NCBI RefSeq assembly: GCF_014905175.1 | Contig: NC_057790.1 | Location: 7,502,001-7,566,000 of the forward strand | Origin: Aphidius gifuensis | Lineage: Eukaryota > Arthropoda > Insecta > Hymenoptera > Braconidae | Reading direction: 5' to 3' | Length of the DNA stretch: 64,000 nucleotides | Part shown: one piece after another, positions 47,211 through 61,314 of the stretch | Position numbering within the stretch: the first letter of the stretch is position 1 | Layout: every line of letters starts with the position of its first letter | The notes under the pieces: model-generated | The model's input: the letters and a program-made list of their open reading frames with translations, nothing else | The model's database searches: none | What the model was told of the DNA's origin: nothing | Made by a program: the position numbers and the translations under genes

Positions 47211-47507
47211 AGGCAATGTTTGTGATGTGATAAAAAGTGTGTGCATGATTGAAAATGGTAGATTTGAGTAGGTTTTTTGATATAACACTAAGAAAATGTT
47301 CCAAAAATTTCAAGAGCCGACTTACAGACAACTTTATGAAATTATAAGAAAAATTATAAGTATTTTTCATATATTATATCATATACTTTATAATTTCATA
47401 AAGTTGTCGCCAGTCGGGTCGATATCAAAGGCACGGAACAGCAGTGTTATATCAAACTACTAAGCCATTTTAATAAATACACACTATCACATCACAAACT
47501 TTGCCTA
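47211..47507. repeat. ~300-bp imperfect palindrome, MITE-like
   Basis: AGGCAATGTTTGTGATGTGA (47,211) is mirrored by TCACATCACAAACTTTGCCT (47,488). Inside, TTTGATATAACACT faces AGTGTTATATCAAA and GACAACTTTATGAAATTATA faces TATAATTTCATAAAGTTGTC around an AT-rich loop. Open frames across it are artefacts. Confidence 0.75.
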
Positions 47508-50500
47508 ACCATAGCACCTAAATGTTCACTTCAGATAACAATATGTATTTAAAATCTCAAGTCCAAAACTACTATTGTAAATCTAATAAATCACATATCC
47601 TATTTATAATGAAAAAGCTAAAAAATATACTCAACAATTATTTGAAGAAATTATTAAATTTTCCATGTTATACTGATACAAAATAATAATAATTATAAAA
47701 TTTATTAAGTTTGATATTTGTTCTATTTATTGTAAATTTAATAATTATAATTAATATATAATATATTATTATAAATAATAATATTTAATAATAAAAATTA
47801 ATAATCATGTAATTGAAATTTGATAATTGTTCATTTTGAATAGATTAAGATTGAAAAGACAAGTTCTAAAAAAAAATCACCTGAATTAACGCGAAAAAAA
47901 AGAACAAATTGTTATTATAGTCATAAATAATAGCTTCAATTTTTATACCTCGATTACCAGAACAACTCCATGATTACCACTCTAAATAATTGACAAAAAA
48001 AATTCTAGAAAAATGTCATTCATTCCTTTTATTAGTATAACTTTTCATTTTTTATTCTTTGCAAAATCCTTTTGTTTCATCGAGCCTTTGTTTTTATTTT
48101 GATACAAAAAAGATCCATAAAAGTACAACAGTTTGAAATTCGATTGCAAATGAAAAACAGAGAAATATATATGATTTAATCCAGAATTGTGAATAACATT
48201 AAAAAAAGATAGAAACTGCTGAGAGAAGATAGAACAGAAGGATAAACAGGAACAATGTATACAGTTACACAAAAAGATAAAATAAGAGAAAAAAAAAAGA
48301 GGTAGTTGCAAACGATTTGCGAGGCTTGTATATATGGAATCTTAAATCAGGGGCAAGTAGGTTGATGGGAGCCACCCTTATTTAGTGCTAAATGTACATT
48401 TAGCAATAAATAACCAGGAGCTTAACGGTAACCCCTGGTCCACTGGTCTTAAATGGGCCGGGGTGTCCGGCTGCTACTTGTTAAATCGATTTGTTATTTA
48501 CTGATAAATTTCTTTTATTTAATTTTTTTTTTCTCACTTTATTTTTTGTACTATTTTTTTTTTCTTTTTATCTTTATAGCATTTTTTTACAAACTGTCGA
48601 AGCTTCAACTGATCCAGGCAATGTTCTTCAGCAAAGATTTTATGGATAAATTTTTTTTTTTTTTTTTACTATCGTTTGCAGGAAATCTACCGAGTTTACT
48701 CCAATCTTTGAAATGATTTTACCGATTCAAAAAGTAACCTATTCGCATATCGAATCTCCATTTGCAAGCCGATCATCTATGTGACATCTTGGTCTATGGA
48801 AATAAAAAACAACAAAGATTATTGAGATGCTTTAAAATAATGGCACCACGTCAGCAAATTTTTTTTTTTTTTTTTCTACAGATATGAAGGTTGGTATGTA
48901 AGTATAAGGTTTACTGAAGGAAACACTTTCAAGAGGTATATATAAAGAACTATGTGATACCACTAAAAAAAGGTGGAGTTTATTTTTTGTCTACTTTTTT
49001 ATCCCCCCATGAACATCTTCCTCTTCTATATCACATTATTTTTTTGTTTTTTTTGTTTTCTTTTGTTTCCACCCTCTCGTATGACCTTCATTTTTTATTC
49101 TTTTTATCATTACTTTTTTTTTTTTTTTTTGTCTCCATTAAGGCTTTTTTTTTTTATGCAATTTGAGGCAAACTATTTCCCAAACGGGCACGTGAACCAC
49201 GCCTGTCCCGTGTTTACCATTCTCAGGATAAATTGCATTTCTGATCAAATCGTCGTGATGATGTTTAACGTACCTCCCAAAAAAATATACGGTTGACAAT
49301 TCGATCTGTGCTCTACGTTTTCTTTTTTCTATGATCATCAGTTGCAAGTTGATGTTCACCAGTACTACTAAGCTTCACATGTGATTTTTTTATACTGATT
49401 TTGGAGCATTTGATTAATTCTGAATTGGTATAACAAAATTTTTATTACCACCACAAAAAAACTATTTGTTTTTTTATGTCATCCATTGTAGTATTTTTTT
49501 TTTTTTTGCCCATTGAAACTTCCAACAGAATATTATAAAATTACTCAATCAGTTTATTTTCAGAGATAAAAAAAAAAACAAAAGGACAAACCACAGTAAT
49601 TTTATTTAAATTGACAAAATATAATTTATAATTTTAAATTTACACATTAATAAACAATTATTAATTCACGAATGATCATAGAAATTTTGATGGTAAATCG
49701 TTGAGGCAAGCTTATGATTAACGATGTGAAAATTTACGAAATTGAATTTCTGCAGCTCAATGAAAACTACTTAGGCAAGTTATATATAGTTACCCAGTAA
49801 CGATCATATTAATGACTTTTTCAATATGCGTATTGGTATGTTTATAAAAATATAAGTTGAAATATAATTGTGTATCAAAAATAGGTATGATAAAAGGACC
49901 TGTATAAAATATACAAAGAGCAAAACTGTTAACTAACGAGCGACAGACGATATCGTTCATCTTTCCTTTCACTTTAATTATGCTTCACTAATTATGCTTA
50001 GTAATTGCAACTCTTGTTATTGGAGACTACTGGTCTAAAAACATATATATATATATAATCAGTCAAAACCAAAGCAGTAACAGCAGCCTTCTGATGATCA
50101 TCATCATTATCAAGGTGTTAAAATTTTACAAAAGGTTAATGTTATTTTCAATTTATTATATTTTACCTTGTTTTATTAATTATTCTCTCATCTATAAACT
50201 TCTATTTACTCAACTATAAATTAATTAATTTGTTATTTTTAATTTTCAGTGTAAATAATTTTTTAAATATATATTTAAAAGTATATTCGAATAAAATTTA
50301 ATTATTATCAGTAAAATATATACTTATTTTTAATTATTATTTCTAAAAAAAAAATATAATTGATTTTCATGTTTTTTGTGATAAAAGATGACAATTAATT
50401 GGTGATTATAATAACATATTTTTTTTTCTCCCAAAAGATAGCTAATAGTAATCGATGCAAATATAAAAATGCACTGCATTGGCGAAACTGGTAAAAGAAG

Positions 50501-50924
50501 AAAACGATTGAATAAAGAGGACGAGGTATTTTACTGTAAAATGTAATAGAAAAAAATATGCAAAAGCTAAATTGAATGTCGGTTAAATGGACGTAGTTGG
50601 ACGATGTATATGTTAAAAAATCACGTAATGTCAATTCAATGAATTCAATACTAACTTTATTGAAAAAAAAATAAATAAATAAAAAAATGAATACAATTAA
50701 AAGCAGTTCATTTCTATAGTATGAGAAATTTTTTTAAATTGCCTGTGGCAAAAATATATATATATTTAAAAAAAAAAAAAAAAACATACTTTTAATTCAC
50801 TGAGTGAAGTTTGTAACAATTTTTGATGGATTATCAATTTTTCGTTAAACTGAAAAATTGTAAATTCTTTTTTTTTTTTCGTAGAACTTAACCTCACAGC
50901 GATATCAGGAAATTTGACGTGAAA
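47508..50924. other. Intergenic stretch before the LRRC43-like gene
   Basis: No supported gene. A compact GC-richer block at about 48,352-48,481 has a dyad GCTAAATGTACATTTAGC and CAAGTAG/CTACTTG at its edges, perhaps a tiny MITE. Long poly-T runs between 48,500 and 49,150 give Phe-rich open frames that I do not accept. Confidence 0.5.
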
Positions 50925-53900
50925 ATGTTGAATTATTCATCATTTACCGAAGTTCCTGATACCGAAGGAAAATATAAAATTAACAAATTGATAAATTACA
51001 ATAAAAATAATAAATATGATTGTGATTTCAATACAACTAAAAATTTAACATTTGATCATGTGTTTAATGAGAAAATACGAAACAGTCTTGTTGGACAATT
51101 TCTTGATAATGATGCTGATTTTCCTGATAGGTATTTTTAGAATAAATACATTTTTTTTCTTTGAATCATTAACAAACACAATGACACATTAAATTTTTTG
51201 TAAATATTATTTCCAGAGAAATAAGAGAATCAAAGATGGATATTTTTTTTCATAACATAATGAATATGACAACCAAAGAATGGGAAAAATGGAAAGTACA
51301 AAATAATTTCATTGAAAATTCACTGGAAATTATAACACAAGCAATTTCTGAAAATTTAATAATTAATAGAAAACTATTAGAATTAAAAATATTAACACTT
51401 CGTTTAATGGTGTCCAAGGTAATCACTAAATATTTTAATATAAAAAAATAAAAAAAAAAAAATTATTATTATTATTTAAGATAACCACAATTGACTCAAG
51501 TTTAAGATATTTTAAAAATTTAAAAAATTTAAATTTGGGAGGCAATGAAATTACTGACATAAATGGTGATCTTTTACCAAGAAAATTAGAAATGTTAGAA
51601 TTGATGTCAAATTACATATCTAATTTAAATAATTTATTAAACAATCCTCCAAGTGGATTATTATTATTGGGTCTATCAAAGAATAAACTATCCACAGGTA
51701 ATGACTCAGTTAAAATACTTTTACAATCGAAAAATCAAAAGAAAATTGAACACATAATCATTGCACTATAGACATCACTCACAATAACCAATTGCATGTT
51801 TTTATTTTTTTTTTTATTTTGACAAACAGCATAAAAACTAAAACGATAGTAAGCAGAAATTTTTCTATACTCAATTGCTTGCATTTTGCTAGAGTAAAAT
51901 ATATAACATGAATGCAATTCGATCGTCGCGTGTCGCATGCATGATTTAGGAAGCAGCAGTAGCTGTTCACACGTGTATCCCGCACCTATGTGGTTGGTTT
52001 TTTTTTTTTCTTATTGGTTATTTTAGTTGTACTATAACTGATAGTCACCCCACTCAACAAACTCAATGGTTGTTAGTTGAACAAAAAATAAATAAATAAA
52101 CAAAAATGTTAAAAGAAAAAATATCAATAACAAATACAATGCTTCTCAGAACTGCTGACCCTTGCATGTGACAATCAATTTAAATCGAGTTATCAATAGA
52201 CAAGCCAGCTAGTTATTTACTACATTAACAATAATTGAATTTTATAAATTTATAAAGACTCAAAAAGAAATTTAAAATATAGCATTTTTTTTTAATGTCA
52301 ATATAGGTTTTACATTTTTTTTTATTAAATGCCAAATTTTTTAATCAACTCTGAATTGAACAATCTGTAACATGTTAAATTAAGAGACAGATATAAATAT
52401 TAATTTTCAATTAATGTTTTGAATTTTCTCTTTATATTATTCGTTTCATTTTTTTTTTACATTTATTGTGTTTAAAAGAAACAATTTAGGGTGAATCTTT
52501 ATTCAAGGATAATAAAAATTTAGAATTGAATTCTTGAATCTGAGACTTATATTTGTGTATGACTTTAAAAATAACAATATTAAATAAATAATAGTACTTT
52601 TTGTGTAAAAATTATTAAACTCTATTAAATTTTTTATTTAAAAAAACAAACAAAATTATTTATGTATATTCTTATAAACAATTGACAAGCTTAGTACTTG
52701 CTTTTGATAAATCCTAACAGTAGCTATAGAACAAAGTACCAGTAAAGTAGGAATGAAGCAGCAAAACCTTTTGCATACGAATCACTAATAGCTGTTTCAG
52801 CTTGAGATCCTCTCATCGCATTTTAACAAGGGATTTACCAAGCTTTTTCCTTCGCGCGTTTTGTTTACTACCGTCTTTTTTTAATACTAAAAAATACAAT
52901 ACTTTTTTTCTTTTTTTTTTTTGCTAAAAAAAAATGATTTTTACTCTTTAAATCAATTTTTATTTTTGTATTTATAGTTGAATTAAAAAAAATAAATATT
53001 TATTCCAGTTGTTGATATTGTTAATAATAATAATCGTAGTAATATAATAATGATGATACTATAGCTAGTGTATCAGCTGCTATAACTACTGCAAGTGTAT
53101 TGTAATTAAGTCAACTGATCATGTTAAACCTGCTCGTAAGGACAATGATTATTCAAGTGCTGTTATTGCTCACAGTACTGCTACTGCAAAAATTAAAGCA
53201 TTATCAGTGATAAATGAGAAGTCAACAAGCCTCCCAAGGCTTGCTACTTTGATGATTCTAGTCGAACAATGACGGTAGTCTGTTGGACATATGCTCATCA
53301 GTGATCATTACTCTTGAGTCATCACCTACCTGTCATTTATATTTTTTTGAATTTTTTATTATTACAGTTGAATAAAATAATAATCCCGGCTGATCTTTAA
53401 CATTTTAATCACTGTTTTTATTATTTTTATCTATTTACTATCATATTCATATGTATTTTTTTTCCAAACAATGTAGGATTAAAACTGTCCAATATTTTTC
53501 ATCATAATAAACATTTTGCTTTTATTTTCAAATTGAAATAAATATTGCACAGTAAAAAAACACAAATAAATATATATGTTATTGTAAAGATTTATTTGCT
53601 GACGATAAGCATTAAGCATTGTTGTATATTTCAGTAATAAAAAAATATACAATATTTAAAACTTGATAATCTCAGTGATATCTTTTTCAAACAAGCTATG
53701 TAAATTTTTTTTTTTTTTTTTTATATGAAAAGGGGTTTGAGTAACGAGTGTTTTAACAGGCACTAGAGATCCATTAGAGCAATTGAAAAATGGCCTTGAG
53801 TGGGTAATACTCAAAGTATGTTGAATGGTATAGGAAAATAGAAAAAGATAAAACATTGATACATATACTTGCCGATTTACTTGCTTTAGTAAAATCCAAA

Positions 53901-55395
53901 GCACTCATTCGACCATTTTCCCTCTTCATTATGTATGTCCCCTCACGTAAAAAAATATGTACTTACATTATTTATTAAAATTAATTTCCAAAATAAATTT
54001 TTTTCAAGGTACATTTAAATTTTTATAACACCATTTGATTTTTTATGACAAAAAATTCAACAATTGTTGTTTTTATACTTATTTTTTATAATATCATATA
54101 ACAAATTTTGAATCTATCAAAACTATGTCTGGCTTGTTTCAGAGTCACAGCTGCAATTTATTGGAGATAAAATTTTTTATTTAAAAGTATTGGACTTGGA
54201 GGATAATGATTTCAATAACCTTATCGACATTCTTGAAGCATTGAAGCCGATAAAGACCCTGCAGTCTTTGATACTTGAGGGTAATCCATGCTCGGTAAAT
54301 ATTCACTCTTACCAGCATTAGATAATTTGTTGGTATTTTAGTGTAATAATCAACAACTAAAATTGCAGACTTGTCATGGATATAAAATTTCTATTGTTTT
54401 AACATTACCAAAGCTTTTTTATTTGGACAATAATTCTGTTTTATCATCAGCATATATTGAAGATGACTGTATATTGAACAATGATGATTTAAAAATGGGA
54501 ACTTTTTTTATGTATATTTATAGAATAATAAACTTTGAAGAACCTGAAAGAATGAAGGTATTTTGTTATCAATTGATGGTGATTTATCACAATATTCAAC
54601 GTTATTGATTTTACAGAAAATTCATTACATATATTATTGTGAAATTGACATTCCTGTGCTTGTTTCTGAATCCAGCACTGAAAGACAAAATTATTCCAGA
54701 AAATTTAAATCTGAAGAGTTTGAATGGAGTCGATTTTTAAATTTTAAGGAGCCTCTTTTAGAAATACCAGCTGATGAAAATGGCTTGAAATTTCTTAGGG
54801 ATACATTTAAGTCAATCGTGACTGTACGTCTCATTGAAAAACAGGTTTGGAAAAGTTTGATAATTTTTTAAAATTCTCGCAAGTAAGTTTATAAGCAGAG
54901 CTGGAAAGTTTATTATTCATTGTTTATGAGTATTATTTATAGAAAATTGATTTTAGATGTCCCAAAATAAAACAAGGAGAAAAGAAAGTAAAAGTCAAAG
55001 AAAATCATCTATATCATCATCATTATTATTGGAAAAAACTATTTGTCAATTTAAATGTGCATTAAAAAATATGTCATGGTCGATTACAACTCAAGATTTT
55101 GAATGGTCTTTAGGTATGGATGACAAGACATTGGCTTGTGAATCAATCAGCCTAGCTTCGTTAAAGTATTCCGAACAAGGAAATGCTGAAAAATTCAATA
55201 ACAATGAAAGCAGTATCTCATCAAATAATTGTGACGAATTATATGTTTCCTTACCAACAATGTTTACTATCCAAGTAAATTATAACATTTTGTATGGAAT
55301 AAAATTATGCTCAATTGTGTTTACATTTGCAAAAAAATATTTTCAAATAGCTAGGTTTTGGACTTCAAAGATATCCTAAAATTGAAAAAGTATAA
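50925..55395 (+). CDS. LRRC43-like leucine-rich repeat protein, eight exons
   Basis: Exons: 50,925-51,130, 51,217-51,418, 51,481-51,697, 54,143-54,294, 54,369-54,557, 54,617-54,844, 54,957-55,274 and 55,351-55,395. All borders are GT..AG and the phases give 518 residues. Exons 2-5 carry leucine-rich repeats: LKNLNLGGNEITDINGDLLP, LEMLELMSNYISNLNNLL, LLLLGLSKNKLS and LKVLDLEDNDFNNLIDIL, capped by LQSLILEGNPCS, and then THGYK-type ends (TCHGYKISIVLTLPKLFYLD). The segment before, FIENSLEIITQAI with LLELKILTLR, and the overall order match LRRC43, a protein tied to motile cilia and sperm axonemes. The C-terminal half has no domain I recognise, apart from a basic serine-rich stretch early in exon 7. 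Intron 3 is unusually long (2,445 bp against 62-86 for most others). No break is seen. LRRC43 orthology is probable, not proven. Confidence 0.75.
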
Positions 55396-55639
55396 ATATA
55401 TCTCTTTGTAAAAATTGCCAAAGTAATAGAAGTACTTTATTTTAAATAAAAAATAAAGATAAAAATGACTCCCATCTTCCTAAATAGAATGAATAGAACA
55501 TCATTGTCAAATTTGAATTTGAACTTATCACGAAAACGAATCACCAGATTTGCTCATAGTATTGAAATAACTCCCGAAAGATAATCTGAACGAATCAAAA
55601 TGAAGAGCTCGTAGAAGAACCGAATAATAAAAAATTTTT

Positions 55640-56824
55640 AGTAACGGATTCGTTCTATTGAAAATTGAAAATTTTCAAAACTCCGGCGAAAGCCCGTGTG
55701 GTTTCTCTTGATTATTCCAAATTCATTTTAGTTTTTTTTTTTATTAATAATTTTAAATTATATGATTAAATATTTTTTGTTTTTTTCGCGCTGTTTTTCA
55801 CCTGTCAAATTATGTACATAAATAAAAATACAGATGAAAAAAATTTGAGGTTATACCACTTGTAATTAATAATTTTATTAGATTCGTTCAAAAAAGAAAT
55901 CAATACAAATATAAAAAAAATAAATCGTTCAATTTACTTTTTTTTTAACTAAACAAATCTTTTTTAGAACCATTTTGTTTATTACTTTTATTTATAAAAA
56001 TTTGTCCATGGTAGTTTTTTTTTTTCTTTTTAATAATATGGTAATATAAATAACTATTTTATCGATCAAGCAAATTGTAACCACAGCAAAGAAAGTTTTA
56101 CGCATGCGCTTTAAACTCTTTTTTGAAGAAAAAATGTTTAAAATAAAAATCGGTAATTGTTTATATTTTGGATAACTTTTGAACAAATTAACATAAAAAA
56201 GTTTTTTTGAGCTCAAAAAATTCGATATTAAATTCCTGAGAGCCACCCTGTCTTGATAAAAATCGCTAAAATCACTCCTTCGTTACTATTTTTCAACTGT
56301 AACATAGAGGATGATAGTGATTGTTATAAACAATTGCTGATATCTAATTAACAAATGATCAGAGCAAATTTTATCAAGAGAGGGTGGCTCTCGGTATCGA
56401 AAAGACAATTAATTTGAGCTATAAACAAAGCTTGTCAGTTAAAATTTTAAAGAGTTATGCAAAACATAAAAAAACAGCAATTTTGTTTTTTTGTTTATTA
56501 ACAATCTTCCAACGACATTAAAAACAATTTTCAACTCGATTATTATAAATTCTGTCATTCTTAATATCCTGGCAAAAAATCGCATCCATGATTTGTTCTT
56601 AGTTTTCTTATTATTTGACTTTGAAAATTATACGGTGATCGTTTTTTGTTAATAACAAATTAACTAACAATTGAAATTACTTTTAGTAAGTCCCCGGTTT
56701 TAGTATTTTCATAGACAAATAATTTGGTCCTAATACGATTCTTCTAACTTTATTACTTTACAAGATATGATCATTTAAAAAAAAACGTGTATGAATTCAA
56801 TACTATAGGCTTCGCCTACGTAAT
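55640..56824 (+). repeat. Interspersed repeat family R, copy 2
   Basis: It starts AGTAACGGATTCGTTCT with GAAAATTGAAAATTTTCAA and ACTCCGGCGAAAGCCCG, and ends ACTATAGGCTTCGCCTACG. Inside, CGCATGCGC, GGATAACTTTTGAAC, and GGCAAAAAATCGCATCCATG match copy 1. It also contains a hairpin of GAGAGCCACCCTGTCTTGAT against ATCAAGAGAGGGTGGCTCTC. It lies 245 bp after the LRRC43-like gene. Confidence 0.7.
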
Positions 56825-58888
56825 AATTAAAATATTTCAACCCAAGGCGTATGTTAGGGAAAACTTATTTGTTAGTCACCTAATTATTAATATTTTAGCG
56901 AGGATTGTTGCTATGATGAAATCATATCATTGATTTTACGTCTATTCTTTTTTACATGCTCTTTTTTTTTCAGTGCATGCAAGCGATGCGTAAACAAATT
57001 AAAAATGCAAACCTCCACTTTGATCACACTGTTGATAAAACCACGGATAATTAACTAAATGTAATTCCCTGCTGCAACCATACTGGTGATTAAATTCATT
57101 CTGTGAATGAATTATAGCTTAGAACTATTAATACAATACTGTCAAATAAAAATTCCGTTCAAAATAAATAAATAAAGAATCAGTACAAATAATCTATTAG
57201 ATAATTACAAAATGATGAGCCCCTCAGCTAATATTTTTTTTTTTTTAGTCTTGTTTGATGACGTTAAAACTGAATAATATATTATTTTTTTTTAATATTT
57301 GTATTTCGATACGAAGTTTTTACAGTATTGAACGAGATTCAGTTATGAAAACACAGTTTTTCACCTAGAGAGGGTGTGGAAAATATATCGAATAAATATT
57401 GAAAGTATTCTATTAATAAATATGGATTATTTACGGAATAATAAAGTTCAGCCATCGATTGAGCAGGGACCTTTACCAATTCATTCATTTATATCGGACG
57501 ATATCGACATTGAGCAACAAGGGAAATTGCAAAAAGTATACTAAAAAAAGTCTCAAACAAAAATTGTTGGATAAACTCGATGAATACTATCGTGATATTT
57601 AACAAACAAAAAGAGAAGTTGATGCTTGTGTATAGTTCACGCTCGTTCCAATGAGCATAAGTTAATTGTGGGCTAATTGTGCACAATATACATGTATATT
57701 TAATATTTATTCATTGAGAGTTTTCATTGACGTTTTCATAGATTCTCAAAATTACATTATAATTTGTGAGAGTAATGTTGAACAACATGAGGGACATTGA
57801 TGAGGGCAGATGTTTCTTTTATTTATTTGTTCGATACTGATTTTTTTTTATAATTACATTAACAAAATATTTTCGCCTTAATGTTCAGTATGAGCCAAAT
57901 TGATTTTGTATACTTAGTAAATGTTTTAATGTTTGTACTGGTTGAATAAGGATCAATGATTGACGTTGACACAGGAAATGATGTTAAATTTTGTTTTTCG
58001 ATAGACGTTATTATATGATGAATCAGACGGATATCGATACCTAAAAATTAGTTTTTTTTTCGTAGTTCAATTGAATAATGTGTAAATAATTGTGTTTGTT
58101 ACTGGATTTTTTTCCCGTCATGCACACAACTTAAGTCTTTGATTTTCGGGTTAAATAAATTTGTACTAAGTTACTATTTTACAGGATAAAGAGAATTTTT
58201 GGAATATTATGAAACCAATTATTGCTGTTTCACAAGTTTTTGGAAATTTTCCAATAAATGGCATTCAAAATTCAACACCAGATAAATATGTTTTTAAATT
58301 TTCATCGTTTATTACAAGCTACTCTTTGATGATTATTTCTTTTATTGGTATTGGTATTGCTGCAGCTTTTAATGAAGCAATTCATTCAACGAAAGGTTAA
58401 GTTTACATTCTGAATATATTTAATTGTAGATGAAATCAAATCTTTCATTTTTGTTTTTACTTTTGCAGGGAAATTTTTGTGGAAATTGTCAAATACGATT
58501 TTTTATGGATACAATTTTTTAGTGCTGCTTCTAATATTTTTTAAAACACCAAGCTGGATCAAATTGCAAATAAATTGGACGCTTGTTGAAGAAAAATTTG
58601 ACAAGTAGATATTTTTCAAAGTTATTAGTAATCCATAGGACAAATATGAATTTTTGTTATGTTGCCTTTTGAATTTCCAAATTAGATTGGCTCTTGAAGA
58701 GTTCAATACGATTCTTTTTTTATGAACTAATTTTTAAAAACCAATTATTACTTGAAAATAATTATGACCAAAAGCTACTAGTTATAGTTAATTGAAATGT
58801 TTTTTTACATAAAATGTTTGTTTATACATTCAGTTTTTTCAGCTTTCAACAAACAACCTTCCGTCTACGGTCTAAACTACACACAATT

Positions 58889-60063
58889 TTACGGAGGTGG
58901 GATAGACGCGAAGCGTCCCACCTATAGTATTATTTTCACTATATGTTTTATGAATACCGCTCATAGCTTCTATAATAATTAAGCTAGATTATTCGTATTA
59001 GGCTCAAATTGAAGATCTCGACGAGCTCTAGAGCCTCTAATAAAATTAAAATTTTTTGAGTAATTATTGAGTGTACAAATGACAAAAGAAAAATGTAACG
59101 AAATCTTCGAAGCGAGATATTAACAAAACTAAGAAAAAATCATGGATGCGAAAATTTCACAGATAACAGTAAATAATGAAATAAAGATAATTAGAAAAAG
59201 TTTATATTTTTTAAAATCGAATTCGTTTGTTTATTCAAGAAAAACTGAAACGACATTTTTTTGGAACATACATAACTTTTTTAAAAATCAACTAAGAGGT
59301 TTTATGCTAGTTTAATGGATTCTTCGTCAAAAAATCTACAACCAGAGCCATACTAGAAACTTTTTCAACAATTATTTTTTTTATAATTAGCGATTGTTTA
59401 TAAAAAATATCAGAGTGAGTAGTTTATAAAATAAAATGAACCACAAAGAAATCATTCAATGAGCTTAATTGGCTCAACAGCTTGTAGAAAATTTTCTAAC
59501 AAATTTTTTGACTATAATATGAGATTTTTTAGTTGATTATTTAAACAATTAATGAAGATTTAAGCAATCATTATTTTTTTTTTTCATCATTTTTTTGCCA
59601 TACGCATGCGCACTTGTGACTGTAGAGCATAATACCCACTCATTTTTACCAAGGTCTGTAGATTAATAGACGGCTGGGATAAGGTCGTCGCACAAGCATC
59701 AAACATGGCTGACCGCGCATGCGCACTGAGTCATGCGACGACCCTATCCCAGCCGTCTATTAATCTACAGACCTTGATTTTTACCATTAGAGTTTTTTTT
59801 TTTAAGATGGCAGATGGTAGCACTCAACAATTCTAGGAATTAATTTAGTTTATTTATTTTGTATTTATCCTGTTTTTTGAAAATTTGAGGTTAAAGTTTT
59901 ATAAATAAATTTAATATAATGAATAATTGTAATATATAAAAAATTATTATATTACAATTCATTATTAAATAATAAATAAAAATTATAATTTCGGAGTTAA
60001 CGCGTCCTCCCGCCGGAGTTTTGAAAATTTTCAATTTTCAAAGAGAATGCAGCCGTTACTAAA
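58889..60063 (-). repeat. Interspersed repeat family R, copy 3
   Basis: Reverse orientation: it starts with a hairpin GACGC-GAA-GCGTC and CCCACCTATAGTATT, contains ACTAAGAAAAAATCATGGAT and GCGAAAATTTC and CATACGCATGCGCAC, and ends CGCCGGAGTTTTGAAAATTT, GAATGCAGCCGTTACT. It splits the gustatory receptor gene and is itself split by the MITE at 59,650. Confidence 0.7.
59650..59776. mobile_element. 127-bp hAT-type MITE with perfect 8-bp target duplication
   Basis: CAAGGTCTGTAGATTAATAG opens the element and CTATTAATCTACAGACCTTG closes it; the inverted repeats run for about 43 bp through GACGGCTGGGAT and GTCGTCGCA. ATTTTTAC flanks both sides (59,642-59,649 and 59,777-59,784). An 8-bp duplication points to hAT. 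The interior has GCGCATGCGC. Confidence 0.9.
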
Positions 60064-60419
60064 TTTTTCACTAATTTTGTTTATCTCTGCTTCGATCGAG
60101 CATATATACAGTTATAAACATCCAATATCTGAAGCATCAGCTAAAATATATTTTAGTGCAATGGGTGAAAGATATTTATTACTTTTTGGATCCGTGGATA
60201 GCTTATCAAACAGTTGAGTATATTGATGAGATATATGATTAACGTTTTTCAAACGCATTATCAATTGATTTTTGTTTTAATAACAGATTATAAACTTTTT
60301 GCGGGAGTAATTGGTTCCATTATATACGTACCATGGCGACATTCACTTGGAACTTTTGTAATCTTTCAATTATTTTGGTACAAAAAAACCACTAAAGAAT
60401 TATTGTATATTATTCACTA

Positions 60420-61314
60420 CACGGAGAGAAAAAAATGTTTTACTATGCTACTGTAGTACCGGTGGATGTTTTCGGATTTTTGATAAGATATAATATTTTT
60501 TTTATATTTTTTATTATTTATTCTATATATTTTAATAAAGGCACATAGTAAATTAAATCATTTGTAATCAAACTATGGAACAAGATTTTTTTTACTGAAG
60601 ACATAGTCGAAAGTACTAACGAAATCTTTTTTTTAAATAAACTTTAGATACAAAGTGCTATGTGTAAATTAATGATTATTATGTTAGCATAGTAGAATTG
60701 ACAATTGACGCTCGTTAAAATAATCATTCGGTACCTAAATTCGAACAATGTTATTTATACTACTCAGCTATTTTAAAAAATACGATTCCCGATTTAATTT
60801 TTATTGTGAATTACGATATTTGAAGCGAATTTTACAATGTTCACATGGAAAAAAAAGCAGAAAGACGAAATACCAAACAAAAAAGTCAATTTTACGTTAA
60901 TTCCGGTTAAGTCCGGTAGCTGAGCGGTCTAAAGCGTACCCGATACCACGTCAATACATACTTCGTCGGTTCGATCCCCGGTCAGAGTGTGAAAAAAAAA
61001 AACAAAACAAAACAAAACGAAACAAAAGCTTTTGCGTTATTAATACAATAGAAAAAAAATTGTCAAATTTTTAAAATATTTTATCAAATATATTTTTCAC
61101 TATACAACATAGTACTTTTTATTTTAAACATGGCTATTTTTACGATTGAGTATTATGATACTTACTACGTCTGATTAAAATTTTCAAACATAGTAAAACT
61201 CACTGTTTACATGATAAATGTTGCTAAATTTCCCAAAACATTCACCAGTACTATAAAACATAGTAAAATCCAGTGTTTTTTTTTAGTAAAACCTAATATT
61301 TTTTTCTCTCCGTG
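60420..61314. mobile_element. 895-bp Tc1/mariner-type MITE with TA target
   Basis: CACGGAGAGAAAAAAAT and ATTTTTTTCTCTCCGTG are the ends; TA lies at 60,418-60,419 and 61,315-61,316. The match extends inward (TTTACTATG, TAGTACCGGTGGATGTTTT against its complement near 61,220-61,260). No transposase. It lies in an exon of the gustatory receptor and itself carries a SINE. Confidence 0.8.
60905..61028 (+). repeat. tRNA-derived SINE with A-rich tail
   Basis: A box TAGCTGAGCGGTCTA (60,917) and B box GGTTCGATCCC (60,968), followed by a run of A and then AAAAC repeats to about 61,028. The head resembles a Leu- or Ser-type tRNA. The A-rich tail marks retrotransposition. It is nested inside the MITE above. 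Confidence 0.75.

Noticed and set aside
48453..49296. Phe-rich open frames
   Set aside because: Produced by poly-T runs; no conserved residues, no splice logic.
55275..55379. Open extension of exon 7 of the LRRC43-like gene
   Set aside because: It is read-through into an intron; GTAAAT at 55,275 and the AG at 55,349-55,350 give an in-frame final exon.
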